64,000 bases of DNA from Strongylocentrotus purpuratus (lineage: Eukaryota; Echinodermata; Echinoidea; Camarodonta; Strongylocentrotidae): NCBI RefSeq assembly GCF_000002235.5, contig NW_022145599.1, positions 27,913,856 through 27,977,855 on the forward strand, read 5' to 3'. Below the pieces are notes generated by a model that was not told where the DNA came from, made no database searches, and saw only the letters and a list, made by a program, of their open reading frames with translations. The translations under genes were made by a program, and so were the position numbers. Shown here piece after piece: positions 43,601 through 55,335 of this stretch (position 1 is its first letter; every line of letters starts with the position of its first letter).

Positions 43601-44925
43601 TAGGTTTTCCCGCCCAACTTTGTAAACTTAGCATTCGAATTAGCGTTACGTTCATTCAAGTTCGTGTGAAATTGAATGACTATGTAGATCAACATTTAAC
43701 TTAGCTAATAGCGTCATGCAATTTGGTTTAGTTGCATGCGATTTCATACTCTTGTCACGGAGACGTGCAAAACGAGCATTCAATGTAGAAAAGCGTGCGA
43801 AGAACATTTAAATTCGCTCCGGGCAGAGGGTGGTATGTATTCGAGCATTCCATGTCGTGATTAGGTATACATATGTGACATTTGTGCATTGCTTTTCATT
43901 TGAGGAATGATATGCGTATTCGTTTGTAGATATCTGTCATTACACAGGTATAACTGTCCCCAGAGAAGGTGCACAATTTGTGACTTCTCTTCTAAGCACA
44001 AGCTATATATAAAAATATCTTGGACAGAGTTCAGCTTTAATAGACATGGACATGATGGAAACAAGATACGATGATGAATAAAGAAAAAAAGATGTTAAAT
44101 GAAAAGATAGAAAGATCACCTACTCAATCAAGAATGATCAAAACAAACCATTCAAAAAACAACCTCAAACACATGTATAATGAAAATATGAAGATAGGAA
44201 TAAAGAGATGTTTCAACAAAAATAAAGAATGTCGAAAGAAAAAAAAACCATAAAATGCAATATAAATATATCAGACAAATAAGAAGATTGTATAATGTGA
44301 AATCACGTCAGAAAAGATCACAAAGAAAAAGAATAAATAAATGAACATGAAATACTAAATATCTGAATAAACATCGAACATCATAATATTTTAATTTGAA
44401 TGACCCGATTGCGAAAGAGGTTGCCCTTAGACGAAAATGAAACCGCAAATTGCCAAAGAATTCTCCTTCCACTCAACTTTGGTGAAATTGAATGACCCTT
44501 ACGCATCCGTACCTGAACCAAGGTTAATTTTTATTTCCCCTATTTTGTTGTTCCTTTTGTAGTTACATATTAGTTAATTTAATTACTCATTATTCCTAAG
44601 TTTCATTTGAGGTGTTCACACTTGTACAAGCATTGCTTTTTAGTGGACCCCTCTGTTTTCAACATGTATTTCTTAAATTTGTTTTAAATGCTTATAATTG
44701 ATTTGTAATGTTTTGTTGGAAACATGAATAAATTTGAAAATCATTGAAAATCATTGAAATAATTTGAATGTGCATGTTTAGAAAATACGGTGACTAGAAA
44801 CGAAATTGAATGCATCAAGTTTAAAAATGAAACAGGGCAGCAACGAGTAGAGAAAATTTGCTCGAACATGAATGCACGTTAATGAAATTGATTGCTGCTT
44901 TGACGAAATTGGCCGGGAAAACCTA
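43601..44925. mobile_element. TA-flanked TIR element, copy 1
   Basis: Left end TAGGTTTTCCCGCCCAACTT; right end in complement TAGGTTTTCCCGGCCAATTT. Left flank TA (43599-43600); the right flank has CA, a likely mutated TA. Homologous in inverted orientation to 54161-55335. Subterminal motifs such as TTGAATGCTCG recur. A truncated retroelement sits inside at about 44534-44761. No transposase ORF. TA suggests Tc1/mariner-like mobilisation. Confidence 0.8.
44534..44761 (+). mobile_element. Nested truncated retroelement with tail
   Basis: Missing from the matching point of the sister element 54161-55335. It ends in ATAAATTTGAAAATCATTG and a second AAAATCATTG, a typical short-repeat tail, and is flanked by AATTT-type sequence. 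Confidence 0.55.
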
Positions 44926-45204
44926 CATTAAAAATAAGAAGTAATTAAATTAGAATAAAAACACGATTTAACGTATAACATGCCGATCTACGCAACTCCG
45001 ACGAACCACCGCCCAATATCGCGGAACTAGAGCACTGCAGGAAGACCAATTTAAGCCACGTGATAATACCATTAAGTCGCACCATCATGCACCGCGAACC
45101 CTCCCCTATACGTCAGGCACCAGACCAGGACACGAACCACCAGAGCAGCGCAGACGCGACTATTGATCTTTTTTTTTCTTCCTGAATTGTTCATTGTGGT
45201 GTAG
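44926..45204. other. Intergenic, locally GC-richer
   Basis: 45000-45165 is richer in CG dinucleotides than its surroundings but has no ORF. It could be regulatory or an old element; I cannot tell. Confidence 0.25.
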
Positions 45205-45209
45205 TTTAA

Positions 45210-45901
45210 CCAGGGAGGTGAAAGAGAGGAGTGGAAACTCTTGTAACTTATTCAAACGGATTCATGGGTTGCTCCGAGCCGCGCTTCCACTGCGGGGAAT
45301 TTCGGAGGCCAGGTACCAGTTTCACATTCATTACAAAATATTAAATTACAAGCAAAATTTTAGTGTAAATTATAAACTTTATGTGGGGTTTGTATTGAGA
45401 ATAGAGCATCAAACAATTTTTCAAATTTAGTATAATATAATTATATATCCAATAATTTGTGTGCCAGAGTTGGTAAAAGAAAAATTAGAACCTAACAAAA
45501 CTCAATATTTTAGGATAATGCGCTAATTTGTGCATGTTTTAATGTCCCGTTATTTAATCCATGATTTATAATCTTCGATAACTTTAAGTTTGCTAATGCG
45601 TGTTTTCACGTTTAGGGGGTATTTTTGCAGTTAGAAAAAGGGGATGAAATTACACAAGTTTGTGTTCGCTTGTTCTACTCATTACACATTCAGCAATTGA
45701 TGAGAAATCATTGAAAGGGACAGTGAACAGTTGCTGGGATACCATTTTCTGATGTAGGAATTCTAAATCCTTGAATTTCATGCGCTCTTTTATCTCACCA
45801 CCTGGTCAACAGTTGCAAATTAGCGCTTAACCTTTCGGCGGCTTGGAGCATGGGGTCAAAGGAAAGCGGCTCGATTCCACTCCCTTTTTTCATCTCCCTG
45901 G
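45210..45901. mobile_element. TIR element with TTTAA duplication
   Basis: Starts CCAGGGAGGTGAAAGAGAGG, ends in complement CCAGGGAGATGAAAAAAGGG. TTTAA on both sides (45205-45209, 45902-45906). The related sequence at 46990-47040 has GTGTAGTTTAAC uninterrupted, an apparent empty site. No transposase in 692 bp. TTAA within the duplication and CC ends suggest a piggyBac-like origin; unproven. Confidence 0.7.
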
Positions 45902-45906
45902 TTTAA

Positions 45907-46215
45907 AGTCCTCGAAATTAATATAATCTATAACAAGCCTACTAGGCCTACTAAAATATCCATTCATTTTCAAACAATGAATTTTGTGTTGCTTTTGTAG
46001 ATATGCTGGAAGAAAATGCTCCAAAATCACAAGTCTAATTCAAGTTCACTAGAGTGAAAACAAAATAATGACGACGAATTTCTCCACACATTCCAGTCCG
46101 TTTTTTCCAACCCGAACTTGTCTAGCTGCCCAATTCGAATACTGGCTATTGTTATGAGAATGATCATTTTATTGTCAGTTAGTATCTCGCATAATTTCAT
46201 TGGGATTTTCACAAC
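45907..46215 (+). repeat. Direct repeat, first copy
   Basis: Shares TATAACAAGCCTACTAGGCC, TGCTTTTGTAGA, AATAATGACGACG and further blocks with 47027-47330. The second copy lacks about 38 bp. Together with the flank before 45205 it marks a local duplication of unknown origin. Confidence 0.75.
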
Positions 46216-46990
46216 CATCTCCATCATTTTCTCAGACTTGTTTTGGTTTATTCTTATTTCTTAAATGTAAATAATAGCCTAATATTATCTATTTGGACTC
46301 TGTATAGTGTACAAGTATAATTTATCTAATTTCACTTTTAAATATTATTTTAAGCATACAACCTTTTTAAATGATGAATTGTATTTTAATTTAACAATAT
46401 TCACATATCAATATATCATGTATTCCTTGTACCTGGTTTGCTCTCTCATATGACGATGAAGCATTCAAAAACACATACCTAGAGCCTTATTTCTCGCTTT
46501 CGTTACTCCTGATTCTTAGTTTTTACCTTATGGTATTTTTTCTTCCAACACTAGTTCTTCCTCTCTGACTCCCACCCTTTTCTCTCCCTTCTTGATTATC
46601 TCTCTCCCTCTCTCAATCTGATCATCTATTAATCTATGTGCCCTTATACCATCTGATAATCCTAGCTATTTCGGTTTAAAAATGTAAAAGAATATTAGTT
46701 GAATATTATTGCGTTACTAATTTTGTATGCAGTTATTATTTTGTGTAATGCTTTTTACAATGTTCATTATAATCTGTTTTTATGTCAAAGATTTGTAAAA
46801 AAATCGTGCAATTCAGCCTTTGGGCTGCAATGTGATTTTTGAATAAATAAACCATTATAATTTCTCATTGCTTGGGTACATTTGTAATAACCATTAATTT
46901 GGTCCAGTATTAATTTGTCTAAGTAGTATCGAGCATTTATAATGATACATCTATAAACTCTTTGTCTTATTTTATATTGTGTAGATAAAA
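46216..46990 (+). other. AT-rich spacer with a LINE-type 3' tail
   Basis: CAATTCAGCCTTTGGGCTGC (46809-46828), followed by a TTTTTGAATAAATAAA stretch, resembles the 3' end hairpin and tail of a LINE or LINE-derived SINE. Upstream is pyrimidine-rich sequence with no ORF. Confidence 0.4.
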
Positions 46991-47026
46991 ATGTAGGTAA
47001 TCTGTTCATTGCGGTGTAGTTTAACG

Positions 47027-47330
47027 TTCTTAAACTTAACATAATTTATAACAAGCTTACTAGGCTTACTAAATTGCTTTTGTAGACAGGCCAGTAGAAA
47101 AATACTCCAAAGTCACAATTCTAATTCATGCTCAGGAGAGTGATAACAAAAATAATGACGACGCAAGTCTCCACACCTTCCATACCTTTCCTTTTTCCAA
47201 CACAAACTTCGCAACGTGCCCAATTTGAATATAAACTATTGTTAGGAGAATAATCATGCTATTGTCAGTAATTAAGTGCGTCGCCAAAAAACCTGGGGAT
47301 TTCCACCACGACATCAAGGACCATGTATAT
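47027..47330 (+). repeat. Direct repeat, second copy
   Basis: Second copy of 45907-46215. Preceded by GTGTAGTTTAAC, which is uninterrupted here but split by the TIR element in the first copy. Confidence 0.75.
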
Positions 47331-48709
47331 TTTCTGTTACGTTACGTGTTGCATTGACTTGCGTATGTGATGTTTAAATAAAACAATAGGGATTTGGGTA
47401 TTAATTCGGTCATTGAGGCAAAAAATAACATGTCAAATATATAATATTAAATATCAAAGAACATTTGTGTGCGTGTGTGTGTGTTTGTGACTTTGCTTCT
47501 GCAAAAAAGCATATGCAATGCATCTCATTTGGTACATTCAATTCATTCTCTCACTTTAATCCCAACATATCGTCCAAGCGTGAACACATACCACACAAAA
47601 ATTATACCGAAAGATTTGGGATAGAATGCTCTTTCATTAGATGTATGATCATTTACTGTTCATAGATGATTTTTTTAAATAAATATGAATGAAAAATACC
47701 CAACAAAATATAAGGATCTAAGTTTGTGTAACTTTAGATTCTAGTTTGATTGCAAACCAATCTGAGCCAGAGCCATTTGAGGTCACGATAAGGTAGAAGA
47801 AAAACAATATTAATACTGAAAATCAAATAATAAGAAATTAACTATTTTGGAAAACAATCGATGTAACTGACTAATATAAAAGAGAAATTGTCGAGTCTGT
47901 GTAGAAGCATGTCCAACTGTTTAACTGATTCAACAACAAAAAAACAGAAGATTGTTTTCAGGTAATAATCATGTCTGATATAGCAGTTACTATGACACCT
48001 CATTATTACTAGGATGTGTTACCATTAAAAGTTCCATGCTTTACCTATGTCTCATGGTATAATCTTTAGGCAAAACACCTTGCCCAGCGGTGTAAGCAGT
48101 AGCAATGACAATGAACGAACCTGTTGTATGAGAGTCATGAGTCCTCATTAATATACCACAGTATATGTTCTATAATGTTATTTGGATATTCAGAAGCTGA
48201 TAAATAACTCTTTGACATTGTTTCCAATCTAATATTATCAACATTCTCTTCAATCTTCACAATGAAGGGAAATTAAAAACAAAAAGTTCCCAACTTGTAT
48301 CCGAAGGATTTGACAGAGAGGGAGGGAGAAGTGAATTTTCTCACGATTAACAACCATGTATATTTAGGTTTTCCTGTCCATTTTTAACACCTTTTCATTC
48401 AATTTTATACTTTTTTCCTCTCAATCTATTGCTTATAAGCCTTACGTTGATATAAAATTCATCTATTTTATGTTTCACTTCCGACAGGGTATTCAAGTAG
48501 CCAAAACATGTGGAGCCATTTGTGCAAGGGAAACGCACTATAAACGTCAATAACATAGAATGCCTTTTGGATTAAATTGGATTGGATTGGATATGATTAA
48601 ACGCCCTTGCGGCTCCAAAAATACGAGATAAAGGTAAAGAGGAAAATAATTTTATTTTCACTGTTGTACATCGTAACTTCCATTCTGCACTGTCTATCAA
48701 TTATTTCAG
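47331..48709. other. Sequence upstream of the first recognised host exon
   Basis: Contains a short GT run (47467-47485) and a piece (48460-48490) matching an end of the TTAA-flanked unit in repeat B. There is also a GGATTGGATTGGAT-type tail near 48575-48592. The host gene must have an earlier exon with its start codon; I could not identify it here, and it may lie further left. Confidence 0.4.
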
Positions 48710-48974
48710 GCTACCCACCACAACCGCGGCTTTGATCTAAGTGGTGAGGGACGCCATTACTCGCATGTGGCTTCTGTCGCCACTCCTGGCGGGTTGCAGG
48801 GGAGATACATCGTGGATGGAACCGAATCGTCAGATTTTTCCGACGTGGGTAAGGAGAGGGATGAGAAAACACGAGGAAAAGCGTTTGTCATATACGGTCT
48901 CATCGCCCTGCTATGTATCATTGTCGTAGGCGGCCTGGTGGGAATGATTGTAGGCATTCTTCTGACATCGGACG
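48710..48974 (+). CDS. SEA/EGF membrane protein: transmembrane exon
   Basis: An internal exon between TTATTTCAG (48701-48709) and the donor GTAGGT, ending in phase 1. It reads ATHHNRGFDLSGEGRHYSHV onward, then acidic and Ser-rich sequence (GTESSDFSDVGKERDEKTRG). One strong membrane helix follows, KAFVIYGLIALLCIIVVGGL then VGMIVGILL. Basic residues precede the helix and the SEA/EGF modules follow it, so a type II (N-in) orientation is likely, with the rest outside the cell. There is no in-frame ATG before the helix, so an upstream coding exon is needed. This is the most 5' exon I could support. Function is not assigned; the architecture suggests a cell-surface adhesive or mucin-like protein. 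Confidence 0.8.
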
Positions 48975-50269
48975 GTAGGTCTTATCAATTACTTGATTTT
49001 AAGCGATAGTGAAGTGATGAACTTCTGCTCTAGCGTTTATTGCACAGCGGTTTTTCATGGTCAACAACCAACAGTGCGTAACCCGATACCCTTTTTTTTT
49101 TGTTTCGCAGACAGAGGACAAAATCAACAAAGTTACAGACCACACTAATTTAGCTGACATGAGATGTCACTAAAGGGGATTTACTAGTAAACAAAGAAGT
49201 AAAAGCGTAGGGAGATATGCGCTGAAAGGAAGCAAGTTACAGAAAAGGATATTTCGTTAAATGCGAATGCAGAAGAGGAAATAAAAGGAATATATTTTAT
49301 TAAATATGATTGATCCAGGGGGAATAGCGAAACTGATTACTTCTTCTCATCTCATAGAGAGACAAAAAGCAGTAGCGGGTCTAGATGGTTTCAACATTCC
49401 CCTCTCCCCCTCAAAAAGAAATCCCGAAGAACATGTAACTTGCATTTAATGATTTGTGTTACACTATCATTTTTTTAATCTTTTGCATGTTTGAAATCTA
49501 ATCAATAACATTGTTGACAGAGAACATGCCATTAAAACGACAACCTAAGGGTTTTATAGGTAAAAAAAGGATGAAAAAAGGAAAAAATTACAACAAAAGT
49601 CATAAGGATAGATCGAAACAAAGAGACATTTTTGAGGATAGACGAACAAAAGATAAATGAAGAAGGAAAAACATGAGTAAGCCTATGGATAGACAGAAAT
49701 AAAAGGAAAGAAATACTTAAGAAGAAAAAGAGAAAATGAAAAGAAGAAGCAGAAGAATAGACTTACCTGAGGAAAATAGAAGACAAAAGCCGATAGAGGG
49801 CCTTCTTCAGGGTTTCACCAAAATGTATTTGATGCCATCAGGCGCGTACCCGGGAGGGGGGGGGGGTGCTCCTTACCCCCTCCACATTGAACGATTTATC
49901 GGTCGGCGCGATTTTCAAATTTTAAAACACCCCCATCATTAGTTTACGTCGTGATCTCTACGCTCTAAAAACTCTTGATTACTTTTTGTTCCTAAACTGA
50001 ATTCTAAGTTTGGAGAGAACCTTTCCACATGATATGCCTTCGCTGTGGAATGCTGTCCTTTTTAGAGATTCGTAATAGCGGATCAGTTCAAAAAATCTAA
50101 AATGTATCTTCGCGATTTGACGAACAATAAATCTTTCTCTTTCATTTGTTTAATGTGCTCTCTTACTCGTGTTGTTCAGGAGTTCATAATGCAGATCCAG
50201 CTGTGTTATTTATCTTTTGCATTAGTGCGCCTTGATCATTTGATGTCAAGTAGATTTGCCGCCTTTAAA

Positions 50270-50416
50270 ACGTTTAATATTATCATTATTGTTATTATTA
50301 TTATTATTAGCATTATTATTATCATTATTATTATTATTATTATTATTATTCATTATTATTATAATCGTTATTATTATTATTGTTATCATTATTATTTGTA
50401 TTATCATTATTATTAG
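50270..50416. repeat. (ATT)n-rich tract
   Basis: Imperfect ATT/GTT/ATC trinucleotide run. A matching ATT run resumes at 52022, so the element between them appears to have split one microsatellite. Confidence 0.9.
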
Positions 50417-52021
50417 GTGGTCTGTTATCAACAGACCACCTATTGATTTCGTCAGAATTTTCTTTCTTCTTTATTATTATTATTTCTTTATTTTTATTTA
50501 TTTCTTCACTTTTTTGTGTGTCGGATAACGTAAGATTGGTTATGTCAATTTGATTCAATTTTGGCACAGTCATAGGTCATTATCATGAGACGTGACAGAA
50601 ACATTTTTAAGGTCATTAGGTTATCGTGACGTCATCCAGGCGCCATTTTGTGAAATCACGTTATCCATCATATCTTCATGATGCATCAGCAAAGGTCATT
50701 CATATTCATATCACATATACTTTAGGTCAAGGGTCAACAGGTCATGTCATCAAAGGTCACATAAAGGTCATGACGCGCGCGTATGTGCGCGTTAAAAATT
50801 TTAAATTGCTCAAAATCACTAAACTATTAAACGAGAGTACGAATCAGGTCATTTTAAGCATTTCAAAATTTTCCGTCCGTAAGTGTCCCCGCGCGCGGTG
50901 TGCGCGCTCACAGCGCGCGGAAAAGGTCAAATTCAAAATGTTTACATGATTTGGATTCCTCTTAACATAATTGACAATTTACATTAATTTCAGTCACTCT
51001 TCATATTTCATAAGGCCGTGAGCGTGCGTCAAAGTTCAAAATCCGCGCGTACTGCTATGGGCAATATAGTGCAAATTTGATCAAAAACATGCCATTTTAA
51101 AAATCGAAATAGCTCTTCAGATAGTCCATTGACCCCCAATTTTTATATCATGGTTGGAGAAAGCATGAGTTGGAGATATGATTTCATACCACCCTGACTC
51201 GTACAAAGTGAAATAAAGTCATCATATTGGCATCTAAACTCAAACAAATGTATTTTGTTGATGACGTCATTTTTGTCTTTGTTCATTTGAGATTATCTCA
51301 CTTATCGGTGATCGATTTTCTCCCAGATTTTGATATGTTGTAGCTGAGATAATTCTCTATCAGAAATTTGTCATTTATTTTTCATTTATCTGACGTCATC
51401 ATAGTAAAATATTCGATTAAAGGCGACAATGCATAATTTGTCATATTTGCGTGTTATGTCTATGGGAGGTCACTTTTTTCAAAACATGTATCTGCATGAC
51501 AATGTGTTTTGACCAGTATCTCGGTTATTATTCAACAGTTTTCTCCCAAATTTTAGTATCTTGTAGCTGAGACTATTTGCTATCTAATTATTTCCTCATT
51601 TTTTCAATCAGATGTCAGGATCATGTTCATACTCATCATCGTCATCATCATCATCAATATCATCATTATCATCATCATCATCAATGTCACCATCATCATC
51701 ATCATCATGGTCTGGAGATGATGATCATCAACATCACCATGATCATGATCATTATCATCATCATCATCATCATGGTCTGAAGATGATGATCATCAACATC
51801 ACCATGATCATCATCATTATCATCATCATTAACATTATTGTTTTTATCATCATATAACATTTTCATTATCATGATCATCATCACCTTTACTATCATGATC
51901 ATCATCATGTTCATCATGATCATAATTGTTTACATGTCTATATAACTTCTCCCATTCTCAAATCTATCATAAGACTTAGACAGACCACCTTATTCGTCTT
52001 CGTGACGAATTAAATTTCTAG
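50417..52021 (+). mobile_element. Helitron-like element (tentative)
   Basis: Left end is a perfect hairpin, AGGTGGTCTGTT and AACAGACCACCT (about 50416-50442). The right end has ACAGACCACCT again, then hairpin ATTCGTC/GACGAAT (51992-52010), then CTAG at 52018-52021 followed by T. A hairpin 10-12 nt before CTAG, with T next, is the canonical Helitron 3' end; the left end does not show the expected TC. Interior has a two-copy repeat with TTTTCTCCCA and TTGTAGCTGAGA (near 51313 and 51540) and an ATC-rich tract. No Rep/helicase. Confidence 0.5.
51637..51915. repeat. (ATC)n-rich tract
   Basis: ATC/ATG-type trinucleotide run with a duplicated block containing GGTCTGAAGATGATGATCAT-like sequence (near 51710 and 51775). 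Confidence 0.9.
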
Positions 52022-52140
52022 TTGTTATTATTATTGTTATTGTTATTATTATTATTATTAGTGTTATTACTCCTACTATCATTTATTATTATGATTATTA
52101 TTCATATCATTATTAAACTAAATTCTAATTTAATCTATAG

Positions 52141-52221
52141 ATGTGACAGTTGGCACGGGGACAGCAGGACCATCAGAGACAGCGCCAATGCCAACAACAA
52201 TTACAACACAATCGACTACAG
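52141..52221 (+). CDS. SEA/EGF membrane protein: Thr-rich linker exon
   Basis: Preceded by TCTATAG, followed by GTATTC; phase 1 to phase 1, 81 bp. Encodes (D)VTVGTGTAGPSETAP and PTTITTQSTT. Nearly half the residues are Thr or Ser, with Pro, as in short O-glycosylated stalks. Position between the membrane helix and the SEA domain supports that role. Frame joins both neighbours without a stop. Confidence 0.7.
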
Positions 52222-53569
52222 GTATTCAACAATCTATTGCTCGTATAAAGGCAGTTTGGAATTGATAATTTTAAGGCTAAAAGTATCCTTGGTGATCACT
52301 ACAGATGTACTCACTTTTTTAATATCACAATTGATATATTATGAATGTTTTTAGAATGTGGTTAGAAAAGCATTTGGCCCGTATTTCACTACTGGCTTCA
52401 GTTACACCCGACGCAAGGATAAGATTAAAACGAAGAGAAAACACTGAGACCTCAAACTTAAACAAAAATAACTCGACTTGAGAGCAAGCTTAATTGATCC
52501 CATCGCCTGGTTTAGATCTTAAGTAAAATACGGATCATATGGCATTCTTAGTAATTTTAGGCCTAGGGAATGTAACACAATGATTTGCAATCAATTACAA
52601 AACAACCACGAAATGGCCAATCTACAGTTTCGTTGCATGTACATAGTTATTGCTCAAAAGGCTGAAAACTAACAAATCAGAATCGTTGTTTTAAACTTGC
52701 AAATTGATCGAAAACCTTTGTGCTACAAGACCTGGTTTTGGTACATAACAGATTTAATGAACAGAATCATGATGACGAAGTTTCTAAATTGTTGGATATA
52801 GCATTTGGGTAGAATATACCTTAAATATAATTATTCTTGCAGTTCATGTATCCCTTCGTTTAATCAAGTGCTGTTTTTCTACTAAAAGAATCTTTGTCAA
52901 TTTGACGAACTTAACAGCAGTTAGCACAGTTTGCCTTTGTATTATCATGAATATATAATAGATAAAATTGGTGAGATTGCACGTTTGAGTTTTTCCGTTT
53001 TTCACATGCATGATTGATTGATTGATTTTATTCGTCAAGCATGGCTTTAGCCTGGTTCATTTAATAACTAAAATAATAAGTTAGACCTTCAAAAGGAGAA
53101 GAGTTAATGGAAAATATATCCTGCCTTTTTGTTCTCTTATATATTCTGCATTACTTCATCATTAAGTTATGCATAACGTTATGCTAAGCAATCCTGTTAT
53201 CATACGGATAAGACCTTAAGAAATTCCAATATTTATACAATTTTTTTGAACATTCATCGAATTGCTGTCCAACATGAAATTAATGCAAACAGAAGGAAAT
53301 ATCTCTTCTTTCACAATATCTTTACGATTAACCAACTAGGTGGTTTTTTTTTCTTCACTCTCTCTCATCAAGATCCTTCGTGTTCTACATATCTTTTGCC
53401 GAATCAAAAGTTCTACTATCTTTTGCTTTGTGACCTTATACTAATCATCAAAGTTAACAACTTTTGTACGCACTGTGCTGTAATGTTAATGTAATTATCA
53501 ATGCATAATATTTTCGTTGCACTTAAGCATTATTCTCAGGATTTGAATGACGTCCATTTTTTTTTATAG
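52222..53569 (+). other. Intron with a LINE-type tail
   Basis: No exon recognised. GATTGATTGATTTTATTCGT near 53011-53030, with a GGCTTTAGCC palindrome beside it, looks like the 3' end of a minus-strand LINE/SINE fragment. Confidence 0.5.
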
Positions 53570-53700
53570 ATATGCAACAGAATACCACAATGGCTACCGT
53601 GAATCTCAATGTGATCCTTGATGATAAACAGTTCACTGAAGAGCTGAGAGACAACAAGTCTATGGCGTATATGGAAGCTGTGGTCGAAATCACAAGCGCC
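53570..53700 (+). CDS. SEA domain, exon 1 of 3
   Basis: Acceptor TTTTATAG, donor GTAAGT; phase 1 to phase 0. Encodes (D)MQQNTTMATVNLNVILD, then DKQFTEELRDNKSMAYMEAV and VEITSA. The first strand (VNLNVIL) and the helix with FTEELRDxxSxxYxxxxxEI are characteristic of SEA domains, which sit outside the membrane in mucins, enteropeptidase and matriptase. N-linked sequon NTT lies near the start. Confidence 0.83.
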
Positions 53701-54160
53701 GTAAGTGATTTGTCTCCTTTGTTCTTTTTTCAGGTAGTCTCCTTTTGAACATAATAGCGAAATTTCTTCAGATATAGTACATTAAAGCCTCGGTCCCAAA
53801 TGCCATTACGAACTGCTTTGAACGCCGTACGGTCGATTTTCAGACAATGGAAAATCGGGAAGACAATGGAAAAGCAGGGAGATTCGTACGAAATTGTTGT
53901 TTGTATGAACCTTTGTGACCGTAGCTTCACCTCACAAAAAACACCTACCTGTACCCGTCCAATTGCGCCCCCACGGCTTATATAGTGATTATTATGTCAA
54001 ATTCCTTCTCCAATTCATTTAAGGAAGTATTTACTTAGAAAAGTTTTATGCGTTTTAAAGAAGGAATATGCAAAACCTATTCCATAAATAATTAATTTTA
54101 TGGAAATGATCATATAGGGGAGCGCCATCATTTACAACATGTGGAAACAGAATTTAAGTA
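53701..54160 (+). other. Intron, left part
   Basis: No feature recognised before the TIR element at 54161. Confidence 0.4.
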
Positions 54161-55335
54161 TAGGTTTTCCCGGCCAATTTCGTCAAAGCAGCGATTAATT
54201 TCACTAACGTGCATTCATGTTCGAGCAAATTTTCTCCACTCGTTGCTTCCCTGTTTCATTTTTAAACTTTTTGCATTCAATTTCGTTTCGAGTCACCGAA
54301 TTTTCGAATCAAGCACATTTAAATTAACGTTTGGTTCAGTCGATTTGGAAATGCGTTAACGTCATTCAATTTCGCCAAAGTTGAGTGGGAGGACAATTCT
54401 TTGTCGAATTGCGGTTTCATTTTCGTCTATGGGCAACCTCTTTCGCAATCGGGTCATTCAAATTAAAACTAGACCTCATAATTATTGTATGAGGCTCGAT
54501 GTTTATTCGGATATTCACATTTTCATGTTCATTTGTTTATTCTTTTTCTCTATGATCTTTTCTGACATGATTTCACATTATACAATCTTCTTATTTGTCT
54601 GATATATTTATATTGCATTCAATATTTTCTCTTTCTGTCGATCTTTATTTTTAATGAAACATTTCTTTATACAGTCATGTCTTCATATCTTTCATTATAA
54701 ATGAAGTTATTTTTTAAATGTTTTTTTTTATCAATCTGGATTGAGTGGGTAATCTTTTTTTCTTTTCATTTCACATATTTTTCTTTATTCATCATTGTAT
54801 TTTGTTTCCATCATGGCCATGTCTAAAGCTCAACTCTACCGCTGTCCAGGATCTGTGTATAATTATATAGCTTTTTCTTACAAGAAGAAGAGAAGTCACA
54901 AATTGTGCGCCTTCTCTGAGGACAGTTACCTGTGTAATGACAGATATCTGCTAACGAATACGCATAATCATTCCTACAAGTAAACTTAGCATTAAATTAT
55001 TCAAACAGAAGTATATTAAGTGACAAATTAACATCAAATGAAAAGCAATGCACAAATGTCACATATGGATGCCTAATCACTAAATTGAATGCTCGAATAC
55101 ATACCACCGTCTGTCCGGCGCGAATTTGAATGCTCTTTGCACGCTTTTCTAAATTGAATGCTCGTTTTGCACTTCTCCGTGACAAGAGTATGAAATCGCA
55201 TGCTACTAAATCAAATTGAACGACGCAATTAGCTTTTTGAATGTTGATCTACATAGTCATTCAATTTCGCACGAACTTGAATGAACGTAACGTTAATTCG
55301 GATGCTAAGTTTACGAAGTTGGGCGGGAAAACCTA
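54161..55335. mobile_element. TA-flanked TIR element, copy 2 (intronic)
   Basis: Ends TAGGTTTTCCCGGCCAATTT and, in complement, TAGGTTTTCCCGCCCAACTT, with TA directly outside both (54159-54160, 55336-55337). It is the inverted counterpart of 43601-44925. Subterminal TTGAATGCTCG units near the right end may bind transposase. Lies in the intron between SEA exons 1 and 2. Non-autonomous. Confidence 0.85.

Larger units (their letters stand above)
48975..52140 (+). other. Intron 1 of those seen, with insertions
   Basis: A 3.2-kb intron (GTAGGT...TCTATAG). It holds a hAT-family end fragment at about 49838-49895 (GCGCGTACCCGGGAGGGG), purine-rich sequence before it, and a Helitron-like element between ATT runs. 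Confidence 0.7.

Noticed and set aside
44926-45204. CpG-richer stretch as promoter and first exon of the SEA/EGF gene
   Set aside because: No ATG-led frame with a donor that would match the exon at 48710 could be supported.
1-48700. LTR or other virus-like elements
   Set aside because: I looked for paired long direct repeats around gag/pol-like frames and saw none; all RT sequences recognised are LINE type.
50246-51923. Open frames of poly-Asn, poly-Ile, poly-His or poly-Ser
   Set aside because: These are translations of ATT and ATC trinucleotide runs.
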